DNA from: Flavobacterium gawalongense
GTDB taxonomy: Bacteria > Bacteroidota > Bacteroidia > Flavobacteriales > Flavobacteriaceae
Assembly (NCBI RefSeq): GCF_007097265.1
Contig: NZ_VJZP01000009.1
Location: forward strand, 62,001-126,000
Direction: 5' to 3'
Length of the DNA stretch: 64,000 nt
This document shows, one piece after another, positions 44,363 to 52,840 of this stretch. The notes under the pieces were generated by a model that searched no databases, was not told the DNA's origin, and saw only the letters and a program-made list of their open reading frames with translations. Numbering within the stretch: the first letter of the stretch is position 1; each line of letters begins with the position of its first letter. Position numbers and translations under genes: made by a program.

Positions 44363-45145
44363 TTATAAATCATAAAAAATATCGGTAACAAAAACAGCAA
44401 TAAAGTCAATAATAAACAGCAGCATCGAGGTAAAAACCACCGCAGAGTTGGCTGCTAAACCCACACCTGCAGTTCCTTTTTTACAATTATACCCCTTAAA
44501 ACAACCTACTAATCCTATGGCAAATCCAAAAAAGAAGGTTTTAATCGTTGCGGGGATTAAATCACCAAATTCCAATGCATCAAAAACCTGATTGTAATAC
44601 AATAAAAAGGACACATTTCCCTTGATATTTTCCACCAGAAAAGAACCAAAAATGGCGATAGCATCTCCAAAAAAAACCAGAATAGGAAGCATAAAAGTGG
44701 TCGCTAATATTCGTGTAACCACTAAGTATTTAAAGGGATTTGTACCTGAAACTTCCATGGCATCAATTTGTTCCGTAACCCTCATAGAACCTAGCTCGGC
44801 ACCAATTCCGGAACCGATGCGTCCCGCGCAAATCAAGGCCGTTATAATAGGTCCAATTTCTCTAATAAGCGAAATACTCACCATAGATGGCATCCAAGAA
44901 ACTGCGCCAAATTCCTGCAACGTGGGACGTGATTGTAAGGTAAAAACTAAACCAATAATAAATCCCGTAACGGCAACAAGCAGTAGGGAACGATTTCCCA
45001 TATAAAAGCATTGGCGAAGAAATTCCTTGAACTCTGAAGGGCGTTTAAAAACTTCTCTAAAAAAACGGCCGGCAAAATACGAAAGTTCACCAATTTCAAG
45101 TAAAAAAACTTTGAACAATTCGATTATTTTAAAAATACTATTCAT
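44363..45145 (-). CDS. MlaE-family ABC transporter permease
   Basis: A 260-aa polytopic membrane protein with the MlaE/YrbE signature: FTLQSRPTLQEFGA, SLIREIGPIITALICAGRIGSGIGAELGSMRVTEQIDAMEV region. It forms the inner-membrane channel of the MCE transporter. It is first in an apparent five-gene run mlaE-mlaF-mlaD-GH130-GT4 with gaps of 6, 8, 52 and 12 bases. A plus-strand CAAATATA (minus-strand TATATTTG) at 45183-45190 could be its -7 box. Confidence 0.92.
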   Translation of the reverse strand: MNSIFKIIELFKVFLLEIGELSYFAGRFFREVFKRPSEFKEFLRQCFYMGNRSLLLVAVTGFIIGLVFTLQSRPTLQEFGAVSWMPSMVSISLIREIGPIITALICAGRIGSGIGAELGSMRVTEQIDAMEVSGTNPFKYLVVTRILATTFMLPILVFFGDAIAIFGSFLVENIKGNVSFLLYYNQVFDALEFGDLIPATIKTFFFGFAIGLVGCFKGYNCKKGTAGVGLAANSAVVFTSMLLFIIDFIAVFVTDIFYDL

Positions 45146-45423
45146 AAGCGAATGAATTAATTTTTAACAGAAAATGGCTACTCAAATATACGATTATTTC
45201 TCTGATTGTCAGATGTTTTACTTGTTGTTCGTCTATTTTTTTGATAGTTTTGTCGAGAAAAAATAAATTTAGAAAAATATGGAAAGATATGGACACTTAT
45301 GGAACAGTTTTTTTTATTTTAACTAATACGATCGTCCTGAAACAAACGAACACAAAAAGTAACTTTTCTTTAAGAAGCGAATGGAAAGAACCATTGATGT
45401 AAAGAGGAAAATTTTGCATCAAT

Positions 45424-45684
45424 GGCTTTTTATATTATATGACTATCCGTAATGCGGACTAAAATCATTTCGAATACAATTTTCGTCGTTTGTACATTTA
45501 TAAAGTATAAATATTAGCCCACAGATTGTACAGATTATACCGATTTACACGGATTTTTTTACTTGGTGAATCAAACAGTTATTTAAATCTGTGCAAAATC
45601 CGTTCAATCCGTGTTATCTGTGTGCCATATTTTATCCTTTGGAACATATTGCGGACTGTCATATTATATTATTTAAAAAGGCTC
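45424..45684. repeat. ~260-bp MITE-like element with inverted ends
   Basis: The 615-base gene-free gap (45146-45760) contains imperfect inverted ends: GGCTTTTTATATTATATGAC (45424-45443) faces GTCATATTATATT...AAAAAGGC (45658-45682). Inside lies a second palindrome, ACAGATTGTACAGATTATACC (45521-45541) against GGTTATCTGTGTGCC-type sequence to 45627, with ATCCGTGTTATCTGTG words common in Bacteroidota. A separate stem-loop (45391-45399/45417-45425, CCATTGATG) overlaps its left edge. No ORF. Confidence 0.55.
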
Positions 45685-45760
45685 CTGTGAAAAAGGTTGG
45701 AATGTATTAACTGAATATTTTATACTAAAATGAAATAAAGAATTATAAGACTATTGCAGT

Positions 45761-48355
45761 TTATTTATTTCTGTTTTTAATCCATTTCTCAAATTCACCG
45801 GAACAAAATATAATACTTGATGCCGCTAAGGTTAGTAGCAACTCATAAATAGTTAGGGGTTGTGTTTTAAAAACCTCGTTAAAAAAGGGCGTGTAAATAA
45901 TCGTAAATTGAAGAATAATAGTGATTGTTAAGGCACCTAACATAGGCTTGTTAGAAAAAAAACCTATTTTGAATATGGATTGTGTTCCGGAACGAATGAT
46001 AATAACATGTCCCAACTGGCTGAAACATAGCACTGTGAATGCCATCGTTTGCCAGTGGGTGTTTGCGCTGTGTATTGCCCATGCTTGCATGCCAATGGTT
46101 ACTGCACCCATCAAAAATCCTACCCACAAAATATGTATCGCCATGCCGTTTGAGAAAATATTTTCCTTCGGATTTCTTGGTGGTCGTTTCATTATGTTTG
46201 ATTCGGACGGTTCTGAGGCAAGCGCTAGCCCTGGCAAACCATCAGTTACTAAATTGATCCAAAGAATATGTATGGCCAACAGCGGAATTGGCAATCCGAA
46301 AAAAGGAGCTAAAAATATCGCCCATATTTCGCCTGAATTTCCGGTCATGATATACTTAATAAATTTGAGGATATTATCGAATATTTTTCTGCCGTGTTTT
46401 ATTGCAACTACAATAGTGGCAAAATTATCATCAAGCAAAATCATGTGCGAGGCTTCTTTGGAAACTTCCGTTCCATTAATTCCCATTGCAATACCGATAT
46501 CGGCATTTTTAAGCGCTGGTGCATCATTCACACCATCGCCTGTCATGGCGACAAAGTGGTTTTTTGATTGCAAGGCGTTAATGATTCTTAATTTCTGTTC
46601 CGGATTTACCCGTGCATATACTTTTACTTTTTCCACGATATTTATAAACTCAATCTGTGTTAATGCTGTAAGTTCTGGACCTGTCAGTACCAGATCTTCA
46701 TCAGTAGAAATGATTCCCAGTTTTTCGGCAATGGCTTTAGCGGTTAGCTTATGATCACCGGTAATCATCACCGGAATGATGCCTGCTTCTTTGCATTCAG
46801 TAACAGCTTGTCTTGCTTCTTCACGCGGAGGGTCAATCATTCCGGCAAAACCAATAAGGGTTAATTCCGTTTCGATTTCATCAGCATCCAAATTTTCCGG
46901 CAACGAGGGAAGAATTTTCATTGCATATCCCAACACCCGATATCCTTTCTCGGCCATCTCGTTGACTTTGAGTTCAAATTCAGGAATAAGCGATTTTTGA
47001 TCGACATTCAGTTTGTCAAAAAGCACGTCTACAGCACCTTTTGTAATCACAATAATGGCTGTGCTCTGGTCAGCAGCAGGATTTTCGATTTGATGGATTG
47101 TAGTCATGCATTTTCTTTTAGAATCAAAAGGCAATTCTGCAATTCGGGGAAATTTTAATTCTAAATCGGCGCGGTTTAAATTTTTATCGAAAGCATATTG
47201 AACTAGTGCCACTTCGGTTGAATCTCCAAGCCATTTCCCGTTTTCCTCTTTGGAGACATCATTATTTAAAGCCATTATATGGAGAAGCATATTGCTTTCT
47301 GCAAAAACAGCATCATATTTTGTATCTGAAGTTTCAAAAATTTCCTGTACGGTCATTTTATTCAGCGTAAGGGTTCCTGTTTTATCTGAGCAGATATAAG
47401 TTACGGAACCCAATGTCTCCACAGCCGGTAATTTCCGGATAAGTGCATTACTTTTTGCTAATTTCTTAGCGCCAAAAGCCAAAGCAATAGTCACCAGTGC
47501 AGGTAAAGCTTCGGGAATGGCGGCAACAGCAAGCGAAATGGAAGTAATCAGCATCGTTAAAACAGATTCTCCGCGCAACCATCCGATAAGGAAAATTACG
47601 GTGCAGATTATAAGAATGGTAACCGATAATCGTTTTCCAAAAGCGGTTAACCTTTTTTGTAAGGGAGTGGTGGTTTCATCGGTTTGGATCATTTTTGCGA
47701 TGTTTCCCAACTCGGTATTCATTCCTGTTGCCACCACATAAGCAAGTGCTCGTCCGCTGGTAATGGATGTTCCTTTATAACCCATGTTTGCCCGGTCGCC
47801 AAGCGGATAGTCTCCTGCGGAAAGTTCTTCCGGATTTTTTTCCACATTATTCGACTCACCTGTTAGGGCAGATTCATCCACTTTTACCTGATGTGTTTCA
47901 AAAAAACGGACATCGGCAGGAATAATATTGCCAGCTTCAAGTACCACGACATCTCCTGGCACTAAATCGGAAGCAGGAGTATCAATCATCTTTCCTTCAC
48001 GTAAAATACGGGCATGGTTTGCGGCCATATTCTTTAATGCTTCCATTGCTTTTTCTGCACGGTATTCTTGTATGAACCCTACAAAAGCGTTTATTACAAC
48101 AATGGCAAGAATTATTACCGCATCTGTTACATCGCCTAATATTCCAGAAATAACTGCTGCTGTAATAAGGATGAGTATCATGAAGTCTAATAGCTGATGT
48201 AGCAACATCTGCAAAATAGTTTTCTTTTTTTTATCCTCGATTTGATTTTTCCCGTGTTCGCGCAAGTGTTCTGATGCCGTTACAGCATCAATACCGGATG
48301 GAGTTGTATTCAACAATTGGACTATCTCCGAAAGAGGGAGTAAATGCCAGTTCAT
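45761..48355 (-). CDS. Calcium-type P-type cation-transporting ATPase
   Basis: 864 aa, P-type ATPase of the P2 group. Order: an actuator domain with VDESALTGESNNVEKN, PEALPALVTIALAFGAKKL in M4 (the ion-binding PEAL/PEGL helix), phosphorylation motif CSDKTGTLTLNKM (~residue 330), nucleotide domain with KGAVDVLF, hinge MTGDGVNDAPALKNADIG, and a six-helix C-terminal bundle. It most likely exports Ca2+ (or Mn2+) from the cytoplasm. Transcribed alone, preceded by a tiny ORF at 48368-48484. Confidence 0.9.
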   Translation of the reverse strand: MNWHLLPLSEIVQLLNTTPSGIDAVTASEHLREHGKNQIEDKKKKTILQMLLHQLLDFMILILITAAVISGILGDVTDAVIILAIVVINAFVGFIQEYRAEKAMEALKNMAANHARILREGKMIDTPASDLVPGDVVVLEAGNIIPADVRFFETHQVKVDESALTGESNNVEKNPEELSAGDYPLGDRANMGYKGTSITSGRALAYVVATGMNTELGNIAKMIQTDETTTPLQKRLTAFGKRLSVTILIICTVIFLIGWLRGESVLTMLITSISLAVAAIPEALPALVTIALAFGAKKLAKSNALIRKLPAVETLGSVTYICSDKTGTLTLNKMTVQEIFETSDTKYDAVFAESNMLLHIMALNNDVSKEENGKWLGDSTEVALVQYAFDKNLNRADLELKFPRIAELPFDSKRKCMTTIHQIENPAADQSTAIIVITKGAVDVLFDKLNVDQKSLIPEFELKVNEMAEKGYRVLGYAMKILPSLPENLDADEIETELTLIGFAGMIDPPREEARQAVTECKEAGIIPVMITGDHKLTAKAIAEKLGIISTDEDLVLTGPELTALTQIEFINIVEKVKVYARVNPEQKLRIINALQSKNHFVAMTGDGVNDAPALKNADIGIAMGINGTEVSKEASHMILLDDNFATIVVAIKHGRKIFDNILKFIKYIMTGNSGEIWAIFLAPFFGLPIPLLAIHILWINLVTDGLPGLALASEPSESNIMKRPPRNPKENIFSNGMAIHILWVGFLMGAVTIGMQAWAIHSANTHWQTMAFTVLCFSQLGHVIIIRSGTQSIFKIGFFSNKPMLGALTITIILQFTIIYTPFFNEVFKTQPLTIYELLLTLAASSIIFCSGEFEKWIKNRNK

Positions 48356-48367
48356 CGCGTTAGTTTT

Positions 48368-48484
48368 TTATTTTATATGATACGGGTACCGAAAAAAACT
48401 TTGTCCTAAACTGCTTGCATGAGCAAAATGTTCGCTAAAATAGGATAGAAGCATTGCAGTTACCACCAAAATAATAGCATTCAT
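48368..48484 (-). CDS. Possible 38-aa membrane microprotein upstream of the P-ATPase
   Basis: An ATG at 48484 opens 38 codons, ending 12 bases before the ATPase start. It encodes one hydrophobic helix (NAIILVVTAMLLSYF) followed by a basic-aromatic tail. Small single-helix regulators of P-type pumps exist (family knowledge), which makes the position interesting. No clear Shine-Dalgarno. The rest of the 383-base gap 48356-48738 shows no gene. Confidence 0.3.
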   Translation of the reverse strand: MNAIILVVTAMLLSYFSEHFAHASSLGQSFFRYPYHIK

Positions 48485-48738
48485 AGAATAGCTAATAACT
48501 ACTTGTTTAAGGTCAGGGGGATAGGATTGCTTTCTTTCTTCTTAATGATCGTTCCCTCTTTTTATCGTAAAGAAAAATATCCTGAATTAGCAGGCACTTG
48601 ATGCTTATTCTAATGATGAGGACTTGATTTAGAAGTGACTTGGGGATAGAACGTGTGATGCTATTGGTTACTAAAAAGTATTACTTTTTAGATTTTAAGA
48701 TTTTTTTTTTAAAGGATTAATACAATTTTAAGTACTAT

Positions 48739-49032
48739 TCAACTTTCGTACAAACGCAATCTGTTTTTAACGGAGATTAGTTCATTCTGTAAATCATCTA
48801 TTTTTTGCAACAGATTAAATACCACATCGATTCCTTCGATATTAACGGCTAATTCTTGATGTATTCGTATCATTTTTTCTATTTCATAGATAGTATCAGG
48901 ATGGATATATTGCGTTTCTTCGATTGTTTTTATTTCGATCAAACCCATTTCGCTGAGATTGTTAAAGAAAGACATTTCTACTTTGTAATGGGTGCATAAT
49001 GCAGGTATAGGGATGAGGTTTTCTATGTTCAT
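48739..49032 (-). CDS. cbpM: Chaperone modulator CbpM-like protein
   Basis: 97 aa, a MerR-like helical domain followed by a helical C-terminus ([20 protein letters not shown] coil). CbpM proteins bind CbpA J-domains and inhibit their co-chaperone activity. The gene overlaps the 3' end of the cbpA-like gene by four bases, the classic cbpA-cbpM order, which supports the assignment more than the sequence alone. Confidence 0.8.
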   Translation of the reverse strand: MNIENLIPIPALCTHYKVEMSFFNNLSEMGLIEIKTIEETQYIHPDTIYEIEKMIRIHQELAVNIEGIDVVFNLLQKIDDLQNELISVKNRLRLYES

Positions 49033-49931
49033 GACATTCTTAACTTAGCAAGTTCCGTAAATAATTCTTTTTCTTTTTCGGTAAGATTTGTGGGTATTTG
49101 TATTTGATAGGTAATATATAAATCACCAAATTCCCCTTCCTTTTTATAAATAGGAAATCCTTTTCCTTTCAGTTTTACTTTTGTTCCGTTTTGAGTTCCG
49201 GGTTTTACGCTCAGTTTTACCTTTCCGTCAAAAGTGTCGGCGGTGATATCACCACCCAATACGGCGGTATATAAATCTAAATCAACAGTGGAGTATAGAT
49301 TATGTTTGTCCAGTTTAAAATTCGTATGGTTTTCAACGGTGAAAGTGATGTACAAATCCCCTTTAGGTCCACCGCCGGAACCTTCACCACCCAAACCGCT
49401 GATTTTTATTTGCTGACCATTCTCCACTCCGGCAGGAATAGTGATTCGTATGTTTTTGCCATTGATGGTTAAGGTTCGTTTGTGGGTCGTGTATACGTCT
49501 TTTAGATCAAGATGCAGTTCAGCATTAAAATCCTGTCCTTTAAACTGCGCATTACGACGACCTCCGCCTCCTGATGAACGACCACCAAACATCGATTCAA
49601 AAAAATCAGAAAAATCTCCACCGCCGCCGCCAAATCCGCCAAAACCATCCTGCTGACCGCCTCTATGGTATTGTCGTTGTTGTTTTGATTTCTCAAATTC
49701 TTCGGCATGTTGCCAGTTTTCACCGTATTCATCGTATTTTTTACGATTCTCGGCATGGCTCAATACTTCATTGGCCTCATTGATTTCCTTGAATTTTCTT
49801 TCGGCTTCCTTGTCGTTGGGATTTAAGTCGGGATGGTATTTTCGGGCGAGTTTTCGATACGCCTTTTTAATATCGGCTTCGGTTGCTTTTTTGTCCACCT
49901 CAAGAATCTTGTAATAGTCTATAAATGCCAT
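49029..49931 (-). CDS. cbpA: DnaJ-like co-chaperone (CbpA type)
   Basis: 300 aa: an N-terminal J-domain with [14 protein letters not shown] (HPD near residue 33), a Gly/Phe-rich linker (~85-130, [13 protein letters not shown]), then the two-lobe C-terminal substrate domain ([28 protein letters not shown]). It lacks the DnaJ zinc finger, which defines the CbpA type. It stimulates DnaK; CbpA also binds curved DNA in E. coli. It is followed by overlapping cbpM. Confidence 0.9.
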   Translation of the reverse strand: MAFIDYYKILEVDKKATEADIKKAYRKLARKYHPDLNPNDKEAERKFKEINEANEVLSHAENRKKYDEYGENWQHAEEFEKSKQQRQYHRGGQQDGFGGFGGGGGDFSDFFESMFGGRSSGGGGRRNAQFKGQDFNAELHLDLKDVYTTHKRTLTINGKNIRITIPAGVENGQQIKISGLGGEGSGGGPKGDLYITFTVENHTNFKLDKHNLYSTVDLDLYTAVLGGDITADTFDGKVKLSVKPGTQNGTKVKLKGKGFPIYKKEGEFGDLYITYQIQIPTNLTEKEKELFTELAKLRMS

Positions 49932-50098
49932 CCTGGATTGTTTTTATAATTACTGTTACTATGATTAGTTTTATATTTTTATGACAGTATGAGACACCAA
50001 AATTCATCCTGTCTAATGGAGCATTCCAACTATCAAATTTAATCAATTTTTCGTTGTTAAAACGGAATAAATTATATTATTTCATTGGTATATAAATG

Positions 50099-50135
50099 AT
50101 TAGTCCTAAAAAAGATTGCCTTTTTTAGGACTAAT
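50099..50135. terminator. Terminator of the yceI gene
   Basis: A perfect 16-bp stem: ATTAGTCCTAAAAAAG (50099-50114) pairs with 50120-50135 with a 5-base loop. It lies between the YceI stop (50212) and the cbpA start (49931). Confidence 0.75.
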
Positions 50136-50211
50136 AAAGATAAAAAACTTGTTTCCTATAATCATTTTAGCCTGTATCAATGACAGGGTTTCTATAATCA
50201 ATGATAAAAGA

Positions 50212-50784
50212 TTATTGTTTTATAAATTCACTATTTACTTTAATTTTCACTTCATCACTAATCATTGCCGGAGGAAATTTTGGACCGATGTCAAAATCAG
50301 AACGTTTTAGAATTCCGCTAAACTGAAAACCGGCTGTGATTGCTTTTGATTGTGGATTTTCTATAGTTCCTCTGTACCACATATTGATAGTTACCGGCTT
50401 TGTTATTCCATGAAGTGTGAGGTTGCCCATTAGTTTGTATTTGTCTTTTTCAATTTTTTCTATTGATGTGCTTTTGAAAGTCATTTTTGGATATTTTTCC
50501 ACTTCAAAGAATTCAGCACTTCGTAAATGATTATCTCGCATTTCTACTTCGGTATCGATTGATGCCAGTTCTGTTGAAAGTTCAAAGCTGGCGTCACTAA
50601 AATCGGTTTTGTTGGTTGTGGCGGTTATCTCAAAGGTTTTGAATAATCCTGCAATATCCGATATACCATGATGTACAGTGCTAAAAGATAATTTAGAATG
50701 CATTGGGTCTGCTTTCCATGCTGTTTGTGCAAATAGAAAAGTAGAGAAAAATAGTGATGCGATAATTGTCGTTATTTTTTTCAT
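50212..50784 (-). CDS. YceI family periplasmic lipid-binding-like protein
   Basis: 190 aa with signal peptide (TIIASLFFSTFLFAQTAW). The mature protein is a YceI lipocalin-like barrel: DPMHSKLSFSTVHHGISD, AEFFEVEKYPKMTFKS, GNLTLHGITKPVTINMWYRG and RSDFDIGPKFPPAMISDEV. The family binds polyprenoids or other amphiphiles and is often induced by stress. It is downstream of the retron-type reverse transcriptase, separated by a long palindromic gap. Confidence 0.9.
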   Translation of the reverse strand: MKKITTIIASLFFSTFLFAQTAWKADPMHSKLSFSTVHHGISDIAGLFKTFEITATTNKTDFSDASFELSTELASIDTEVEMRDNHLRSAEFFEVEKYPKMTFKSTSIEKIEKDKYKLMGNLTLHGITKPVTINMWYRGTIENPQSKAITAGFQFSGILKRSDFDIGPKFPPAMISDEVKIKVNSEFIKQ

Positions 50785-51053
50785 GGCTTATTACTTTTTT
50801 AATTATTTGATTTGTTATAAAGATGTTCAGAACTTGAAATCGGACTTTAGTCAATCGTTTTCTGATGTTCAAAATAGGCCAGGTCCTAAATATAAATGAT
50901 TAAAAATTTCAGATTTTTGTTTATCAAATTTAATCAATTATTTAATGCTGAAATGAAATAAAGTATTTTATTTCAGGTAGTTATGGGATGTAAAAAGCCC
51001 CAAAATGGAGCTTCTTAGTTGTTTTTATAATTAATGCGAATCAAGGGTTAAAA

Positions 51054-51210
51054 TGTGCCATCAGGCACTAAATATTGGTAGTAGTAATTGGATTGAAATT
51101 TCTTCAGCGTGCCGTAGGTACGCGACAAGATAATAAATGTTGCATACCTACGGCATGCTAAATTCCTTCCGATTGATGTTCTCTACCAATATTTAGTACC
51201 CAATGGCACA
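51054..51210. repeat. Composite REP-like palindrome downstream of the reverse transcriptase
   Basis: The 473-base gap 50785-51257 holds two nested inverted repeats. Outer arms at 51054-51081 and 51183-51210 match at about 25 of 28 bases (TGTGCCAT... against ...ATGGCACA). Inner arms at 51106-51127 and 51138-51159 share GTGCCGTAGGTA and its inverse TACCTACGGCA. The whole 157 bases could fold as one forked hairpin. A smaller AAGCCCC/GGAGCTT stem lies at 50994-51014. No ORF. Confidence 0.75.
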
Positions 51211-51257
51211 AAAAAGAGTTTTCAACACTCAATCTGTATAAATAGGAGTGTTTCTTT

Positions 51258-52319
51258 TTATATTGGCAACAATTCGTCTTCCAATGCTTTTAAATCGTGT
51301 TTCTTTTTTAGGTCAATCAGTATAGATTTGTACCCAATAAATTCCGTGTCTTTTGGGTTTATTTGTAACACAAAATTTATTTTTCCCAGCAAATGTTCCA
51401 GATAATTCTTCTGGTTAATCTCTCTATATTCGCGGTGTTCCTCAAAACCAAATTTCTTAATGTAATACATGGCCTGTCTTAACTCATTACGTTTATGAAA
51501 AACCACTTGCGGTTTCTCATTGACCACAATGCCTGTAACGGCTTGGCGTGTATTAGACGTCATGAGTTTGGTTTTGTTTTTATTGATTCGAAGGTTTAAT
51601 TTTTCAACGATTTCCGTTACTTTAAGAAGCAGTTTATTCTCATCAAAATCGCCAGAAAAACTCATGTCATCTGCATAACGGGTGTATCTTATTTTTTGCT
51701 CTTTGCAATACGCAGCAATGGCAGCATCGGCATCTTTAAAAATTAAATTCGAAAGATAGGGACTCGTGGGTGCGCCTTGTGGCAAAGTCTTGTCACGGGT
51801 GCATAATTTGGAAAGCAATCTGGATACCATCTTAGAATACCCCAATTGATGAAACTCTTTTTCAACTGCCTCAATGGTAATCGATGGAAAGAAATGTTCC
51901 AAATCCAGCGTGAAAACTTTGGGTTGGTTTTTATGGAATCTCAGGTTTTCCAGCAACGTTACATTGGGTCTGTATGCTTTCGCAAAAGGGCTAATGGGTG
52001 CTTTATAAAGAATGTTTTTTAGAATCCAGATTTGGATTTCTTTCAAACTGGGAAGTGGCTCGGAAATAAGACGTTTGGTGCCGTTTTTTTTGGTAATCTC
52101 AAAATCCCGATAAAAATATCTGGGGAAAATAGACGCTTTTTTTAGGTATTCTTTTTTATATCCTACATGAGCTGATAAGTGGGTAGGATTGTAAATTACA
52201 GGGACATCATGTGAAAATAAAACTTCAGCATAATCCAGACAGCGTTGAATATTGGGCAGGGAATATCCTATTTTACGGGCTTCCTTGATAAAGGCTTCTT
52301 TGTATTGGGCAAAATCCAT
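51258..52319 (-). CDS. Retron-type reverse transcriptase, 353 aa
   Basis: RNA-dependent DNA polymerase. Motifs in order: first catalytic Asp139 in TLDLEHFF, QGAPTSP 181-187 (RT4), catalytic YADD 215-218, and LNLRINKNKT. It also has the two retron-specific signatures: NxxxH in motif X (NLRFH, 125-129) and VTG in motif Y (261-263). The ~85-residue C-terminal part (YLEHLLGKINFVLQINP) is the usual retron thumb; no effector domain is fused. It lacks group-II maturase and DGR features. The candidate msr-msd RNA lies just upstream on the same strand, with 41 bases between its end and the ATG. Confidence 0.93.
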   Translation of the reverse strand: MDFAQYKEAFIKEARKIGYSLPNIQRCLDYAEVLFSHDVPVIYNPTHLSAHVGYKKEYLKKASIFPRYFYRDFEITKKNGTKRLISEPLPSLKEIQIWILKNILYKAPISPFAKAYRPNVTLLENLRFHKNQPKVFTLDLEHFFPSITIEAVEKEFHQLGYSKMVSRLLSKLCTRDKTLPQGAPTSPYLSNLIFKDADAAIAAYCKEQKIRYTRYADDMSFSGDFDENKLLLKVTEIVEKLNLRINKNKTKLMTSNTRQAVTGIVVNEKPQVVFHKRNELRQAMYYIKKFGFEEHREYREINQKNYLEHLLGKINFVLQINPKDTEFIGYKSILIDLKKKHDLKALEDELLPI

Positions 52320-52360
52320 AGGGTTTAAATCGTTAATGGAGTAGGGACTATTTTGTCCCT

Positions 52361-52566
52361 AACCCCGATTAAGAATACCGGTTTAAAAGTTTGGAGCTCC
52401 GCGGAGAATCTTTTAAACCTGGTGCTTGAAAGAGCATTCAATTACAGAACAGTGACTCACGGCTCCGTCGTTAACCTGGGCTAACAAAGTTCTTTGAGAA
52501 ATGAACTAGAAAAACAATTCATCCTGACTGGGAACAAATAGTGTTTTTCTGTCTAATTTCGGGATT
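52361..52566 (-). ncRNA. Candidate retron msr-msd RNA
   Basis: Inferred by hand folding of the minus strand upstream of the reverse transcriptase. The a1 arm 52566-52554 (AATCCCGAAATTA) pairs with a2 52371-52361 (TAATCGGGGTT) with a two-base bulge. G52553 follows a1 directly, the position of the branching guanosine in known retrons (TTAG). Two msr hairpins follow: a perfect 9-bp stem 52550-52542/52516-52508 and one at 52507-52488. The msd side has a perfect 10-bp stem 52419-52410/52389-52380 (GGTTTAAAAG) with the palindrome CTCCGCGGAG inside. GAGTCACTGTTCTGT at 52458-52444 resembles the msr/msd junction of Eco1. A TAGGGAC hairpin (52361-52342) separates it from the RT start. Confidence 0.7.
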
Positions 52567-52840
52567 TTATTCTTGAAATCCTTTTGAATCCAGTCCTCTT
52601 TTTTTTTAGTTTTTATTCGATGAGGTTCCATTTCTTTAAATTCTAAATTAGTATTTTAAAAATTGTAAAATGCTTATTTATAATGTTTTATGGGTTTAAA
52701 TGATAGAGTTAAAGTTACGAAAAATATTTAATTAACAGTACTGATAATCATAATTTTTTTCACCAATAAATTTACCTTCACTAAATAGAATAACCTTTTT
52801 CTATTTTTGGAATAAAAGCTGCTATCGCCATGGAATAGTG

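Noticed and set aside
45391..45425. Terminator for mlaE-region transcript
   Set aside because: The hairpin CCATTGATG/CATCAATGG has its T tract on the plus strand, where no gene precedes it; it lies upstream of mlaE.
51258..52319. Group II intron maturase or diversity-generating retroelement RT
   Set aside because: No maturase X or HNH domain, no intron ends, no template/variable repeats; NxxxH and VTG motifs point to a retron.
52321..52701. 10-base direct repeat GGGTTTAAAT at 52321-52330 and 52692-52701 as insertion target duplication
   Set aside because: The interval excludes the RT gene and the word is AT-rich; it is likely to be chance.
52567..52840. Clear TAnnTTTG promoter for the retron
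   Set aside because: Only one-off matches (for example a TAATTTAG on the minus strand) were found, too weak to annotate.
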